Below, one piece after another: positions 1 through 7,494 of a DNA stretch of 37,894 bases. Numbering within the stretch: position 1 is the first letter of the stretch; every line of letters begins with the position of its first letter. This DNA is from Bacteroidales bacterium (GTDB taxonomy: Bacteria; Bacteroidota; Bacteroidia; Bacteroidales; WCHB1-69): the NCBI GenBank assembly GCA_017615795.1, contig JAFZZK010000011.1, positions 88,728 through 126,621 of the forward strand. The letters are read 5' to 3'. The notes below the pieces were generated by a model. That model ran no database searches and was not told the origin of the DNA. It saw nothing but the letters and a program-made list of their open reading frames with translations. The position numbers and the translations under genes were made by a program.

Positions 1-732
1 GGAGCCTCCAATATCGGCATCGAGACAGAGGAAGAAGGTAAAAGCTACATGAGCCATATTCAGGAGAAAATGCAGCAATGGGCAGCCTTGTGCAAGGACG
101 AGGCCCCTGACTGCACCGTGAACAGTGTCTATCTCGAAGGCAAACCTCATATTGAGGTGAACACCTATGCAGCCAAATTCCCCGAATCCATCATCGTCAT
201 CGGAGCCCACGGCGCCTCCGGCTTTGAAGAGGGCTATATCGGCAACAACGCCTTCCGCATGATCAACGGCGCCTCTGTGCCCGTTCTCATCATGCGCGAA
301 AACATCCAGATCAACCGCGACCTCACAAAGATTTTCGTGCCCATTGACATCAGCTTTGAGACCCTGCAGAAGATGAAAATGTCCATCTACTTGGCCAAGA
401 TCTTCGCCGCCCAGGTCTATCTCTTCGGTGTCATCTATCCCAACAGTCCTGAGACACGCCACGTCATCAATGTGCAGCTGCGCAATGCCATGGAGATGTG
501 TGACGATGCCAATGTCCGCAACGTCGCCGAGGCCCATACCGTCGGAAACAACGATGTGTGCAACACCATCCTTAAATCCGCCAAGGAACTTGATGCCAAC
601 CTCATCACCATCATGCGCGAGGAGCAGGAAACCGATTTCACCGCCTCCCGCAACATGCGCCAGATACTGAGTACCTCCTCCATGCCGCTGCTCATCATCC
701 CCAATCGAAACACCTTCTCCGCCGCAAGATAA
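1..732 (+). CDS. Universal stress protein, tandem UspA domains (5' end outside window)
   Basis: The frame is open from base 1, so the gene begins upstream; the ATG at 49 is internal to a UspA domain and is probably not the true start. The visible part holds the end of one UspA domain, including the nucleotide-loop-like segment GAHGASGFEEGYIG followed by a hydrophobic strand (SVPVLIMRE). A second UspA domain follows, starting at LTKIFVPIDIS and ending at SMPLLIIPNR. Two-domain Usp proteins are soluble cytoplasmic stress proteins, some of which bind ATP. The second domain does not show a clear G-x2-G-x9-G motif, so it may not bind nucleotide (inference). Family call is firm; ligand and regulation are unknown. 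Confidence 0.85.
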   Translation, partial: GASNIGIETEEEGKSYMSHIQEKMQQWAALCKDEAPDCTVNSVYLEGKPHIEVNTYAAKFPESIIVIGAHGASGFEEGYIGNNAFRMINGASVPVLIMRENIQINRDLTKIFVPIDISFETLQKMKMSIYLAKIFAAQVYLFGVIYPNSPETRHVINVQLRNAMEMCDDANVRNVAEAHTVGNNDVCNTILKSAKELDANLITIMREEQETDFTASRNMRQILSTSSMPLLIIPNRNTFSAAR

Positions 733-743
733 CATATTTAGTG

Positions 744-816
744 TTTCAGGTTTCAAGATTCAGGTTTCAAGTTACTAACTCTAAAACCTGAAACTTGAAA
801 CTTGAAACTTGAAACC
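744..816. repeat. Short direct and inverted repeats of a TTGAAAC-type heptamer
   Basis: The gap between the Usp and flavin reductase genes contains GGTTTCAAG at 749-757 and 763-771. The complementary CTTGAAACC lies at 808-816, inside three tandem 7-bp CTTGAAA units (about 794-814). The two halves can form a long imperfect hairpin. Similar low-complexity words are common between genes in Bacteroidota. It could act as a transcript 3' end for the Usp gene, but it lacks a T-tract. It also creates a spurious minus-strand reading frame. Confidence 0.6.
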
Positions 817-857
817 AACTGATTGATAAGAACGTGCGAAGCTCGAATGAATAATGT

Positions 858-1436
858 ATGATGAAAAAAAACGGCAAGCGCGTGATGCGCGCGGGCAATA
901 TGCTCAACCCGGAACCGGCTGTGATGGTCAGTTGCGGCAACTCCATCGACGAATACAATATTATAACTATCGGCTGGACCGGAACGATTTGTTCCGATCC
1001 GCCGATGTGTTATGTCTCAATCCGTCCTGAACGGCATTCGCACGACATTATCCAACGCACGGGCGAGTTTGTCATCAACTTGGTGAGCCGTGACCTGACG
1101 ACCGCCGCCGACTGGTGCGGGGTGCGCTCCGGAGCCAAGTTCAACAAGTTCTTGGAGACAGGCCTCACCCCCGTGCGCGCCACGCAGGTCAAGGCCCCGC
1201 TGATCCACGAGGCGCCCGTAAACTTGGAGTGCCGCGTCAAGCAGGTGGTGCCGCTCGGCTCCCATGACATGTTCATCGCCGACATTCTCGCTGTTCACGC
1301 AGCCGAAAAGCTCTTCAACCCCAAAACCGATGCCCTGGAGTTGTGGCGCGCCCATCTGATTGCCTACTCCCACGGCCACTACTATGAGTTGGGTAAAATT
1401 CTCGGTAAATTCGGGTTCTCCGTCGAAAAGAAATAG
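858..1436 (+). CDS. Flavin reductase-like domain protein (FMN-binding)
   Basis: This 192-residue protein has the length and pattern of the flavin reductase-like/DIM6-NTAB family, which binds FMN in a split-barrel fold. Typical features are the N-terminal strand region (NPEPAVMVSCG), the core NIITIGWTGTICSDPPMCYV, SIRPERHSHDII and the segment EFVINLVS, where family members contact the flavin phosphate and isoalloxazine. The C-terminal half (VKAPLIHEAPVNLECRV, then HDMFIADIL) also fits. Such proteins are flavin reductases or small flavoproteins that use NAD(P)H or an unknown partner; the substrate cannot be told from sequence. Start: two adjacent ATGs at 858 and 861 are equally possible. The gene stands alone, convergent with the minus-strand cluster that follows. 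Confidence 0.85.
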   Translation: MMKKNGKRVMRAGNMLNPEPAVMVSCGNSIDEYNIITIGWTGTICSDPPMCYVSIRPERHSHDIIQRTGEFVINLVSRDLTTAADWCGVRSGAKFNKFLETGLTPVRATQVKAPLIHEAPVNLECRVKQVVPLGSHDMFIADILAVHAAEKLFNPKTDALELWRAHLIAYSHGHYYELGKILGKFGFSVEKK

Positions 1437-1502
1437 GGAATAATCGTCGAATCCACGGTCTTCTCCATGGATGTGTTGAAGACACCTACTAATCCATTAA
1501 AG

Positions 1503-1559
1503 TAAAAGAGGGTAGTTGTTAAACTATTGGTTTAACAGACAACAGACATACCTCTTTTA
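1503..1559. terminator. Nested inverted repeat between convergent genes, likely bidirectional terminator
   Basis: TAAAAGAGG (1503-1511) pairs with CCTCTTTTA (1551-1559). Inside it GTTAAAC pairs with GTTTAAC around a short loop. The run of A on one side and T on the other suits termination in both directions, serving the flavin reductase gene (+) and the envelope cluster ending at 1567 (-). Confidence 0.5.
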
Positions 1560-1566
1560 AAAACCA

Positions 1567-2364
1567 TCAAGGTTTCAATCCCAAAAAACGGTAACCCACT
1601 ATAATCCCTATGGTGCTGGAATTCCATTCAACCCAACCGTTTGTGAATAAATCAACAGGAAAATCCTGGTTCTCACGGGTGTCATAGGAAATGGACATTC
1701 TCTTCACAAACGACAGGTACCCACAGAAGCCGACCACAAAGTTGTTCTGCGGACGTTTGCGCGTGTGAAGAAGGAATAGGACTGAAGCCGAAGCGTCTGG
1801 AATCAGGTAGGCTCTGGAGAAGACCTGAAAGGAAATGATATCGGAATGCGGAGTCTCGTAGCTTTTTTCATCCCAATGGTATGACGGATGGATGAAGGGC
1901 ATAAAACGCAGTCCTGCTTCCGCCTGAAGAATGCATCTCTCCCTCAAAGGGAGAGCATATATGAGTTTTGGAGAGAAACCTGCATAGAAGGAGCCCTCCT
2001 GGAACGGAATAACCTCTTCCATGCCGTATGGTCGCAAATCGAAAGACGCGCTTCGCTGAAAAATGCCAAAGGGTATTTCTATAGCGAACCCGAAACGGTT
2101 GGGGAAGAGGCAGGTGTATTGAAAGGAAAACTCTGGCACATGGATAACGACGGGCATGTGGGGTACGAGGAGCTCCATGCCCGTAACTAGGGGCTTCGGG
2201 GAAAAGGCAAGGGCCGACTGGTATGTGAACCCTATCGAATGAATGGGTTGGGTGTAGTCTATGGGTAAGGTTCCTAAGCGAACTTTCCAGGGTTCTGTAT
2301 TTTGCGAAAAACAGATGCTTCCCATCACAAGGAGCGGGAGTAACAGTCTGGTTGACTTTTTCAT
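1567..2364 (-). CDS. Hypothetical secreted/outer-membrane protein
   Basis: The function is not recognised. The 265-residue product starts with a Sec signal peptide (MKKSTRLLLPLLVMGSICFSQ). It then has alternating hydrophobic and polar segments rich in aromatic residues, for example FSFQYTCLFPNRFGFAIEIPFG and NNFVVGFCGYLSFV. It ends in a strand with a near-terminal aromatic (GIIVGYRFLGLKP). This pattern suggests a small beta-barrel of the outer membrane, but no named family can be claimed. It is the last gene of a minus-strand run (about 4031 to 1567) whose members are 11-12 bp apart, so co-transcription with the next two genes is likely. Confidence 0.7.
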   Translation of the reverse strand: MKKSTRLLLPLLVMGSICFSQNTEPWKVRLGTLPIDYTQPIHSIGFTYQSALAFSPKPLVTGMELLVPHMPVVIHVPEFSFQYTCLFPNRFGFAIEIPFGIFQRSASFDLRPYGMEEVIPFQEGSFYAGFSPKLIYALPLRERCILQAEAGLRFMPFIHPSYHWDEKSYETPHSDIISFQVFSRAYLIPDASASVLFLLHTRKRPQNNFVVGFCGYLSFVKRMSISYDTRENQDFPVDLFTNGWVEWNSSTIGIIVGYRFLGLKP

Positions 2365-2375
2365 AATGAGGTTTT

Positions 2376-3050
2376 TTAAAATTTGCCGGCAATGCCGAAT
2401 CTAAAATTGATGTTACTGTCGGTGAAAAAAGGAAAATATGAGAAGTTTCCCACTGCCCATTCCCCAAACAAGCCAACTTTGTTTTTAAAATAGTAGGCCA
2501 CACCTGCTCCGACACCGTACTCTTGGCGGTATTTGTGAAAGAGGTGCTCTAATCCGGAATTTTCAATTTCAAGGAAGGGTAGTACACATCCTCCATATCG
2601 GGCGAACAGGTACAAATCCCATCGGCAGGCGTCCGACTTGACGAAAAGAGGCAGCAGCTGAAAAGTGACGTTAGCTCCGAAAGTGGGCGCAATCGTGTTG
2701 TATAATTCGCCATAAACAAAACCCGGTTGGAGGGATTCTCTATATGCAAGGTACTGATAATGTTGGAAACCCAAAAACAGGCCGACCTCGAGATGGCGGG
2801 TGAAGGCATAACTAGCCTCTGCTCTGAAATTGAAACGTTGTAATCCCACCGCACCATTGTCGCGCGTCCCGGTTCCAAACACGGTGGGACCAGTATCCCA
2901 AGTCCTGTAAAGCGAGATGCTTGTCTTGACCACCCATCTACCCTTTACGGAATAGGTTGCAGAGTCGGTCCCCATTCCCTGCGCTGAGACAGGAACAAGA
3001 AGGAAGGCGAACAAGGCCGCGAGCAGTGCTTCTGTCAATAAGTTTTTCAT
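2376..3050 (-). CDS. Hypothetical outer-membrane beta-barrel protein
   Basis: The 224-residue product has a signal peptide (cleavage probably after VSAQ). It has repeated amphipathic strands: WVVKTSISLYRTW, FNFRAEASYAFTRHLEVGLFLG, VGAGVAYYFKNKVGLFGEW. The C-terminal strand is NINFRFGIAGKF, ending in Phe, a hallmark recognised by outer-membrane insertion machinery. It resembles the small OmpA/OmpW-like or porin-family barrels seen in Bacteroidota, with no ligand or enzymatic motif visible. It sits 11 bp from the downstream hypothetical and 12 bp from the upstream lipoprotein, so the three form one probable operon, which points to a shared envelope role (inference). Confidence 0.75.
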   Translation of the reverse strand: MKNLLTEALLAALFAFLLVPVSAQGMGTDSATYSVKGRWVVKTSISLYRTWDTGPTVFGTGTRDNGAVGLQRFNFRAEASYAFTRHLEVGLFLGFQHYQYLAYRESLQPGFVYGELYNTIAPTFGANVTFQLLPLFVKSDACRWDLYLFARYGGCVLPFLEIENSGLEHLFHKYRQEYGVGAGVAYYFKNKVGLFGEWAVGNFSYFPFFTDSNINFRFGIAGKF

Positions 3051-3062
3051 TGTGCTGCCTTT

Positions 3063-4031
3063 CTATTGGAAATCGTATTCTGCTATAGCTGCAGGGGTCC
3101 TGCCGTCACCTACAGCATATCTGATGTAATATTGAGGCAAATAATATTGAGGAGTGACCACATTAGTAATCCATATAGGATAAACTTCTCGCTTATAACC
3201 ATAAGAAAAACCTTGCTTTGAATTATAATAGCTTATATTATTTATAGATATTCCACAATTAATATTATTAGACAAAATTCTTTTGACAGGCCAAAATATA
3301 CCACAGAATTTTCTGAACCCCTTGATCTTAAAAGAGAGACAAAAGTGACTTATTGTATTCCCATTATAACTAAACCGGTATATTTCAGTAAGAACAAGAA
3401 AAGTTTTTACCTTTTCCTTTCCGATAACACATTCTTTATCTATGGATTTACCATAATTGGTTTTGGCATCTTCTTGATAGTAAAGAACGATGTAATCCTC
3501 ACTTCCTTCAATTTCGGGCAAACCATCTTCATCTAAAGAAGTAAGGTCTTCGATATTGGCAATATCGGTTATGACAAGGCAGTTGTCAAAAACCTTGTAA
3601 ACGCTATCCCCGACTATAAACATTCTGTTCTCATTCATTATGAAAGAAAAAGGGGTGTTGTCGTATCTGACATCTACAAGAAAATCTGTGTCTTCTTCAA
3701 GAATCACAAAATATTGTGAGTAATATTGCTCTATTTGTTCAAGCATTTCCGCGGAAAGAAGGGTTGTGTCGTTTGTGAGTTCCTCTAAAAGAATATAGGC
3801 GGTTTTACCGTATGAGTTAAAACTCAATTCACCTTCATATTCTAACAGTTCGTCAAAATCCATGTCGGCAATGTTATCCATTTCGGATTTGAGTTCCAGA
3901 ACGTTTTCGAAATGCCGAATAGACATACCGTTTTTGATTGTGGTGTTGGGATTAACGTCCTTTTTTTCGCATCCGAAAAGAGTTAAGCCAATAAAGGAAA
4001 CGATGATAAGAAAAGAAAGAAACTTTTTCAT
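3063..4031 (-). CDS. Hypothetical lipoprotein, AT-rich gene
   Basis: The 322-residue protein begins with a lipoprotein signal (SFIGLTLFGCEKK, lipid Cys at about residue 21), so it should be anchored in the inner or outer membrane. The mature part is acidic near the N-terminus (NIADMDFDELLEYEGEL) and then becomes Lys/Tyr-rich; no catalytic motif is recognised. The gene is clearly more AT-rich than its neighbours: the 60 bases from 3241 contain 13 G or C (22%), against roughly half in flanking core genes. This suggests acquisition from another source or relaxed constraint. It is the first gene of the 4031-1567 run. Some Bacteroides lipoproteins of unknown function look broadly alike, but I cannot assign a family. 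Confidence 0.75.
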   Translation of the reverse strand: MKKFLSFLIIVSFIGLTLFGCEKKDVNPNTTIKNGMSIRHFENVLELKSEMDNIADMDFDELLEYEGELSFNSYGKTAYILLEELTNDTTLLSAEMLEQIEQYYSQYFVILEEDTDFLVDVRYDNTPFSFIMNENRMFIVGDSVYKVFDNCLVITDIANIEDLTSLDEDGLPEIEGSEDYIVLYYQEDAKTNYGKSIDKECVIGKEKVKTFLVLTEIYRFSYNGNTISHFCLSFKIKGFRKFCGIFWPVKRILSNNINCGISINNISYYNSKQGFSYGYKREVYPIWITNVVTPQYYLPQYYIRYAVGDGRTPAAIAEYDFQ

Positions 4032-4171
4032 AATTAATTGCTCTAAGAATTGTTATTTTTTTGATTTGAAAAAAAGAATGATTGCATATGATATTATAAG
4101 GTATTGAATAATAAATGTTTTTGAATCTATTTATGGTGGTAAAATCCATTTTCAGATAAAAACAATTAGAA

Positions 4172-4660
4172 TTAATCGTTGTTATATGCCGCTGTTTGAC
4201 TGAAGTAGAGCCCGGTGAAGGTGAACTGCAGGGTCGTGTTGTCGCGATAGACCATCTGGCCGGGGATGTTCAGATAGAGGTGGTTCTCCTTTTCATCCAC
4301 GTATTCCAGCGAGCGGTCTGGCATAAGGAAGAAATTCTCGGAGGTGAGGTCGAATGTGTCGGTCGTGGTGGCGTTGATGGTGGAACCTGCCTGCTGAAGC
4401 TGCACAGCAGTTGCGGTTGCACAATAGTTTCCTTCGCCCATACAGTTTATGTGATATAATTTACCATCCTCCCAAACACATCCGTTACATCCATTACCAT
4501 CATGTCCTATACATATAGCCAATAGTAGTGTTGTATTTCCTGTTTTCCCATTATCGGGCAGTGTTATCACACGGTTGCGTGTTTGTTTATGTGTTGCTGT
4601 CAGCTTGTTCTCTTTCTCGCACGCGCCAAGCAACAAGACGGCGAGCAAGGTCAATGTCAT
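4172..4660 (-). CDS. Small hypothetical lipoprotein
   Basis: The 162-residue product has a short lipoprotein signal (LTLLAVLLLGACEKE, lipid Cys about residue 14). A stop codon lies a few codons upstream of the ATG at 4660 in frame, so the start is well constrained and the signal's n-region is unusually short. The mature part contains a Cys/Gly-rich stretch (CIGHDGNGCNGCVWEDGK) that could hold a disulfide or metal, followed by a predicted beta-rich C-terminal half with a last strand FTFTGLYFSQ. No family is recognised. A -7 promoter match lies 45 bp upstream. The gene lies 140 bp upstream of the next lipoprotein on the same strand and may be a separate transcript. Confidence 0.7.
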   Translation of the reverse strand: MTLTLLAVLLLGACEKENKLTATHKQTRNRVITLPDNGKTGNTTLLLAICIGHDGNGCNGCVWEDGKLYHINCMGEGNYCATATAVQLQQAGSTINATTTDTFDLTSENFFLMPDRSLEYVDEKENHLYLNIPGQMVYRDNTTLQFTFTGLYFSQTAAYNND

Positions 4661-4704
4661 TATCTTTTTCAGTGCTTTGATTTTTTGGTTATTTTTTTTT
4701 ACAA

Positions 4705-4712
4705 CAAAAATA
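4705..4712 (-). promoter_or_regulatory. Bacteroidota -7 element (TATTTTTG) for the 4660 lipoprotein gene
   Basis: On the minus strand the sequence reads TATTTTTG, an exact match to TAnnTTTG, 45 bases before the ATG at 4660. No clear TTTG -33 element is found at 19 bases spacing. The gap to the divergent regulator gene (4661-4959, 299 bases) otherwise holds only this and the plus-strand promoter match. Confidence 0.45.
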
Positions 4713-4928
4713 CAATTTGTTTGTGTTTTAAAGAATCCCTCACATCAGAAATGTGAATCCATGCTGTAAAAATATGAACCCATAGTCAAAATAAACCTTC
4801 ATGATAGCTGCAATGCGTTGATGTTTTGTAATTTGTGAAATTTGGATATTTCCTGTTGTGAGAGGGAATGTGTGGTTTTATGTGTGAGGGGTTGTTTTAT
4901 TTGGTGAGGATCGATTTGAATAATTTCG

Positions 4929-4936
4929 TATTTTTG
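4929..4936 (+). promoter_or_regulatory. Bacteroidota -7 element (TATTTTTG) for the LytTR regulator gene
   Basis: Exact TAnnTTTG match 24 bases before the ATG at 4960, implying a leader of roughly 15-20 bases. A three-codon ORF (ATG at 4952, TGA overlapping the regulator's ATG) sits inside this leader and is probably incidental. Confidence 0.5.
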
Positions 4937-4959
4937 CTGCCATTCAAAACTATGTCCTT

Positions 4960-6051
4960 ATGAAACCCCAGAACAAAATTGTCGTCATTTTACTAAATAT
5001 ACTTTTCTGTGCAGTGTTGCTTTGGTTCTTTACTCGCAATGCATTCCTGCGCCCATACGCGGGAAGTCCACTTAAGGAAGTTTTTGCAGGACTTTTACTG
5101 TTGGGGTCACTGTATGCCAATTATTTTCTGCTTTATCCTATGCTATATCAGAAGTGCTCGCATATTATTTATTGGTTACTGTTCGTTTTCATTGCATTGG
5201 TGACTGGATTCATAGATTTGGCCATTGCATACCCTAATATATCAGTATCTTGTGTAAGTGTTATACAATCCGTTGGATTCTTTAGTTTTTTTTCAAAACG
5301 ATTATTATTTATTTTTGGGCGCAATTTTGCTTTCAATGTGTTTCCCTTCCTCTTCCGGGAGCGGCAACACTTCCAGCAAGCATTAGAGAAAGAGGTGAAG
5401 GTTGTTTACAGGGATGTCAGAAAACTTGATGTGACGGACAAGGACAGCAACATTCATTTGGTTAACATTGAAGAAATTTTCTATTGTCGTCAGCAACGAA
5501 ACTTCACCGATATCTATATGGTGCAAAACAGGAAATACACGCGGCTCGGTTCCATGAAGCACCTTGAGCAACTGTTCGGAGAGGATTTCATCCGCATCAC
5601 GAAAACCGAATTGGTGCCGTTTCGGTACATCAAGGAGAGCAGTGGGGATAGGGTAACTATGAAAAAAATGCCATGGGAAAGTGAGCCTACTACCTTCAAA
5701 TTGGAACCCAAGAACAAGAATGAGTTTACTAAAAAGATAGCGGATGGTCTTCAAAGAAATAAAGTGGCAACGAACGGAAAAAATATATCAAAGAGACAAG
5801 TCCAACGAAAAGTCAAACGGAAACAGGCAATACCTTCAGATGAGAAACTCAGAATGGTTTTTTCTTATATAGAAAAGCATCCAAATTGCAATTCGGTGGA
5901 CATTGTCGCCGAAACAAAATTCTCACTGAGCACTGTCGAACGTTGCATCTTTGCACTCAAGAAACAGAGTCTTGTCAAACACATTGGCAGCAAAATGAAA
6001 GGCGGCTACCAAGTGGTCAACAGTCCGACAGAGAATAGAGATAATGTTTGA
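4960..6051 (+). CDS. Membrane-anchored LytTR transcriptional regulator with C-terminal winged helix
   Basis: This 363-residue protein has about four hydrophobic segments (residues 8-25, 41-62, 69-91, 100-133). A LytTR DNA-binding domain follows at about 155-262, with the conserved pattern NIEEIFYCRQQRNFTDIYM and the strand/turn GEDFIRITKTELVPFRYI. A basic linker (KRQVQRKVKRKQ) follows, then a second helix-turn-helix module (about 294-353: FSYIEKHPNCNSVDIVAETK, STVERCIFALKKQSLVKHIG) that looks like a winged helix. LytTR domains bind direct repeats in promoters. Membrane-anchored LytTR proteins without a response-regulator receiver are common in Bacteroidota, but the extra winged helix is unusual. 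Ligand and targets are unknown; the divergent lipoprotein gene is a candidate target. Confidence 0.8.
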   Translation: MKPQNKIVVILLNILFCAVLLWFFTRNAFLRPYAGSPLKEVFAGLLLLGSLYANYFLLYPMLYQKCSHIIYWLLFVFIALVTGFIDLAIAYPNISVSCVSVIQSVGFFSFFSKRLLFIFGRNFAFNVFPFLFRERQHFQQALEKEVKVVYRDVRKLDVTDKDSNIHLVNIEEIFYCRQQRNFTDIYMVQNRKYTRLGSMKHLEQLFGEDFIRITKTELVPFRYIKESSGDRVTMKKMPWESEPTTFKLEPKNKNEFTKKIADGLQRNKVATNGKNISKRQVQRKVKRKQAIPSDEKLRMVFSYIEKHPNCNSVDIVAETKFSLSTVERCIFALKKQSLVKHIGSKMKGGYQVVNSPTENRDNV

Positions 6052-6070
6052 TAGTTAAATAGTTGAAGTG

Positions 6071-6120
6071 CTAATAGCCAATTGCTAATGGCTATCAGCT
6101 AACGGTCAATGGCCACGGCT
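6071..6120. repeat. Short degenerate repeat with inverted arms between convergent genes
   Basis: Words of the type GCTAATAGC, GCTAATGGC and GCTAACGG recur. ATAGCCA (6074-6080) pairs with TGGCTAT (6089-6095). It lies between the ends of the LytTR gene and the Fe-S protein gene and may form a weak 3'-end hairpin. Similar tracts are frequent in Bacteroidota intergenic DNA. Confidence 0.45.
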
Positions 6121-6136
6121 ATATCATTTTCTGAAA

Positions 6137-6439
6137 TCAATAAATCAACCCCAACTCCAATTTCGCCGCTTCCGACATCTTGTCCATGTCCCAGGGCGGG
6201 TCGAAGGTAATGTCCACCACCACGTTGCCCACGCCGGGGATGGCAGCCACGTTATTGCGGACTTCCACGGGCAGGGATTCTGCCACGGGGCAGTTCGGAG
6301 CCGTGAGCGTCATGAGGATGTAAACGTCGTTGTTCTCGTTCAGCTCCAATTTATAAATAAACCCCAGTTCCCAAATGTTCACGGGAATTTCAGGGTCGTA
6401 AATTTTGCATAATACGTCGATGACTTGTTCTTTGGTCAT
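6137..6439 (-). CDS. MIP18/DUF59 family Fe-S cluster assembly protein (SufT-like)
   Basis: The 100-residue protein matches the MIP18/DUF59 (SufT, YitW, PaaD) family over its whole length. It has the N-terminal signature DPEIPVNIWELGFIYK, and the conserved Cys50 in LTAPNCPVAESLP. The C-terminal segment VVVDITFDPPWDMDKMSEAA also fits, with the DPPW motif typical of the family. Members help mature or deliver Fe-S clusters in the cytoplasm. No suf or isc genes are visible nearby, so the partner is not shown by context. It lies 57 bp downstream of the YitT-family gene on the same strand and could be co-transcribed with it. The symbol is left empty because sufT is not separable from paralogues here. 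Confidence 0.9.
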   Translation of the reverse strand: MTKEQVIDVLCKIYDPEIPVNIWELGFIYKLELNENNDVYILMTLTAPNCPVAESLPVEVRNNVAAIPGVGNVVVDITFDPPWDMDKMSEAAKLELGLIY

Positions 6440-6496
6440 GGTTGTTGAATCGTTAGTGATTTGTGGTGACAGAGTTTGGTCTTTGAATTTTGGACA

Positions 6497-7432
6497 TTAA
6501 TTCAGCGCTTTTTCCCGGAGGGAGGAGAATCCGTTGCCGAGGGTTTCGGAGGCATCGAGGATGGAGACAAAGGCCTTGGGGTCGATTTCGTGGACAAAGT
6601 TTACGAGCACAGGCAGTTGTTTGCGGGAGATGGAGGTGAAGATGATTTTCTTCTCGTCGTTGTTGTACATGCCTTCGCCGTTGAGGAAGGTGCCGCCGCG
6701 GTCGAGCTCGTCGAAGATGTGCTGCCGGATTTCGTCGTAGTAGTCAGAGACGATGAGCACCACCTTGTTGGAGTGGAAACCGACGATGACTCTGTCCATG
6801 ACGATGCCGGTGACGTAGATGATGAGCCAGGAGTAGAGGGGGATGGTCCAGTCCTTGAAGGCGGCGAGGGCTGCCAGCACGATGGTGGAGTCCACGATGA
6901 TGAGCAGTGTGCCGAGCGGAATGTGTTTGAGGTATTTGCCTATGATCATGGCGATGATGTCGCTGCCGCCCGAGGTGGCGCGGGTTTTGAAAATCAGGCC
7001 TAACCCGATGCCGATGATGACCCCGCCGCAGAGCGCGACGATGAAGTTGGCCGCCGGGTCGGGGGTCATGGGCTGTCCGGGCAGGGAGATGAGCGGCTCA
7101 TAGCCGTAGATTTTTTCCCACAGGGAGATGAATGCCGGCAGCGTGATCACACCCACGATGGTCTTGGCGCCAAACTTGGGTCCGAGCCATAGCGTGCCGA
7201 TGATCAATAGCGGGATGTCGAGGCAGATGCCCGACAAGCCGATGGGGAAATTGAAGAGGTGGTGCAGGATGATGGCGATGCCGTATACCCCGCCGGGTGC
7301 TAACTTCAACGGCGAGACAAATATCACATATCCGATGGACATAATGAAAGTTCCCAAAACAATCAATGAATATGTCTTGAAAAAATCTTTCCAGTCAATG
7401 TTTTTCCAGTCTATTTTCTTGAATATTGCCAT
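6497..7432 (-). CDS. YitT family membrane protein (DUF161 plus DUF2179)
   Basis: This 311-residue protein has five to six hydrophobic helices in its first two thirds, for example SLIVLGTFIMSIGYVIFVSP and FIVALCGGVIIGIGLGLIFK. It has the family motif TRATSGGSDIIAMII in the middle. The soluble C-terminal DUF2179 domain begins at about residue 225 (VVLIVSDYYDEIRQHIFDEL) and includes RGGTFLNGEGMYNNDEKKII. YitT-family proteins are integral membrane proteins of unknown substrate; some are suggested transporters. Length and order fit the family. It lies 62 bp after dnaG on the same strand and is followed by the SufT-like gene, so the ctpA-dnaG-yitT-sufT order may be one long transcript. No terminator is visible within the gaps. 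Confidence 0.9.
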   Translation of the reverse strand: MAIFKKIDWKNIDWKDFFKTYSLIVLGTFIMSIGYVIFVSPLKLAPGGVYGIAIILHHLFNFPIGLSGICLDIPLLIIGTLWLGPKFGAKTIVGVITLPAFISLWEKIYGYEPLISLPGQPMTPDPAANFIVALCGGVIIGIGLGLIFKTRATSGGSDIIAMIIGKYLKHIPLGTLLIIVDSTIVLAALAAFKDWTIPLYSWLIIYVTGIVMDRVIVGFHSNKVVLIVSDYYDEIRQHIFDELDRGGTFLNGEGMYNNDEKKIIFTSISRKQLPVLVNFVHEIDPKAFVSILDASETLGNGFSSLREKALN

Positions 7433-7494
7433 AAAGGAGAATTACACAATTCAAAAATCAGGTTGTTATATTTTTTTTAATTCATAAATGCCAA

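Noticed and set aside
767-958. 63-codon minus-strand frame with FQVSSFKFQV
   Set aside because: It is a translation of the TTGAAAC repeat array and overlaps the flavin reductase start.
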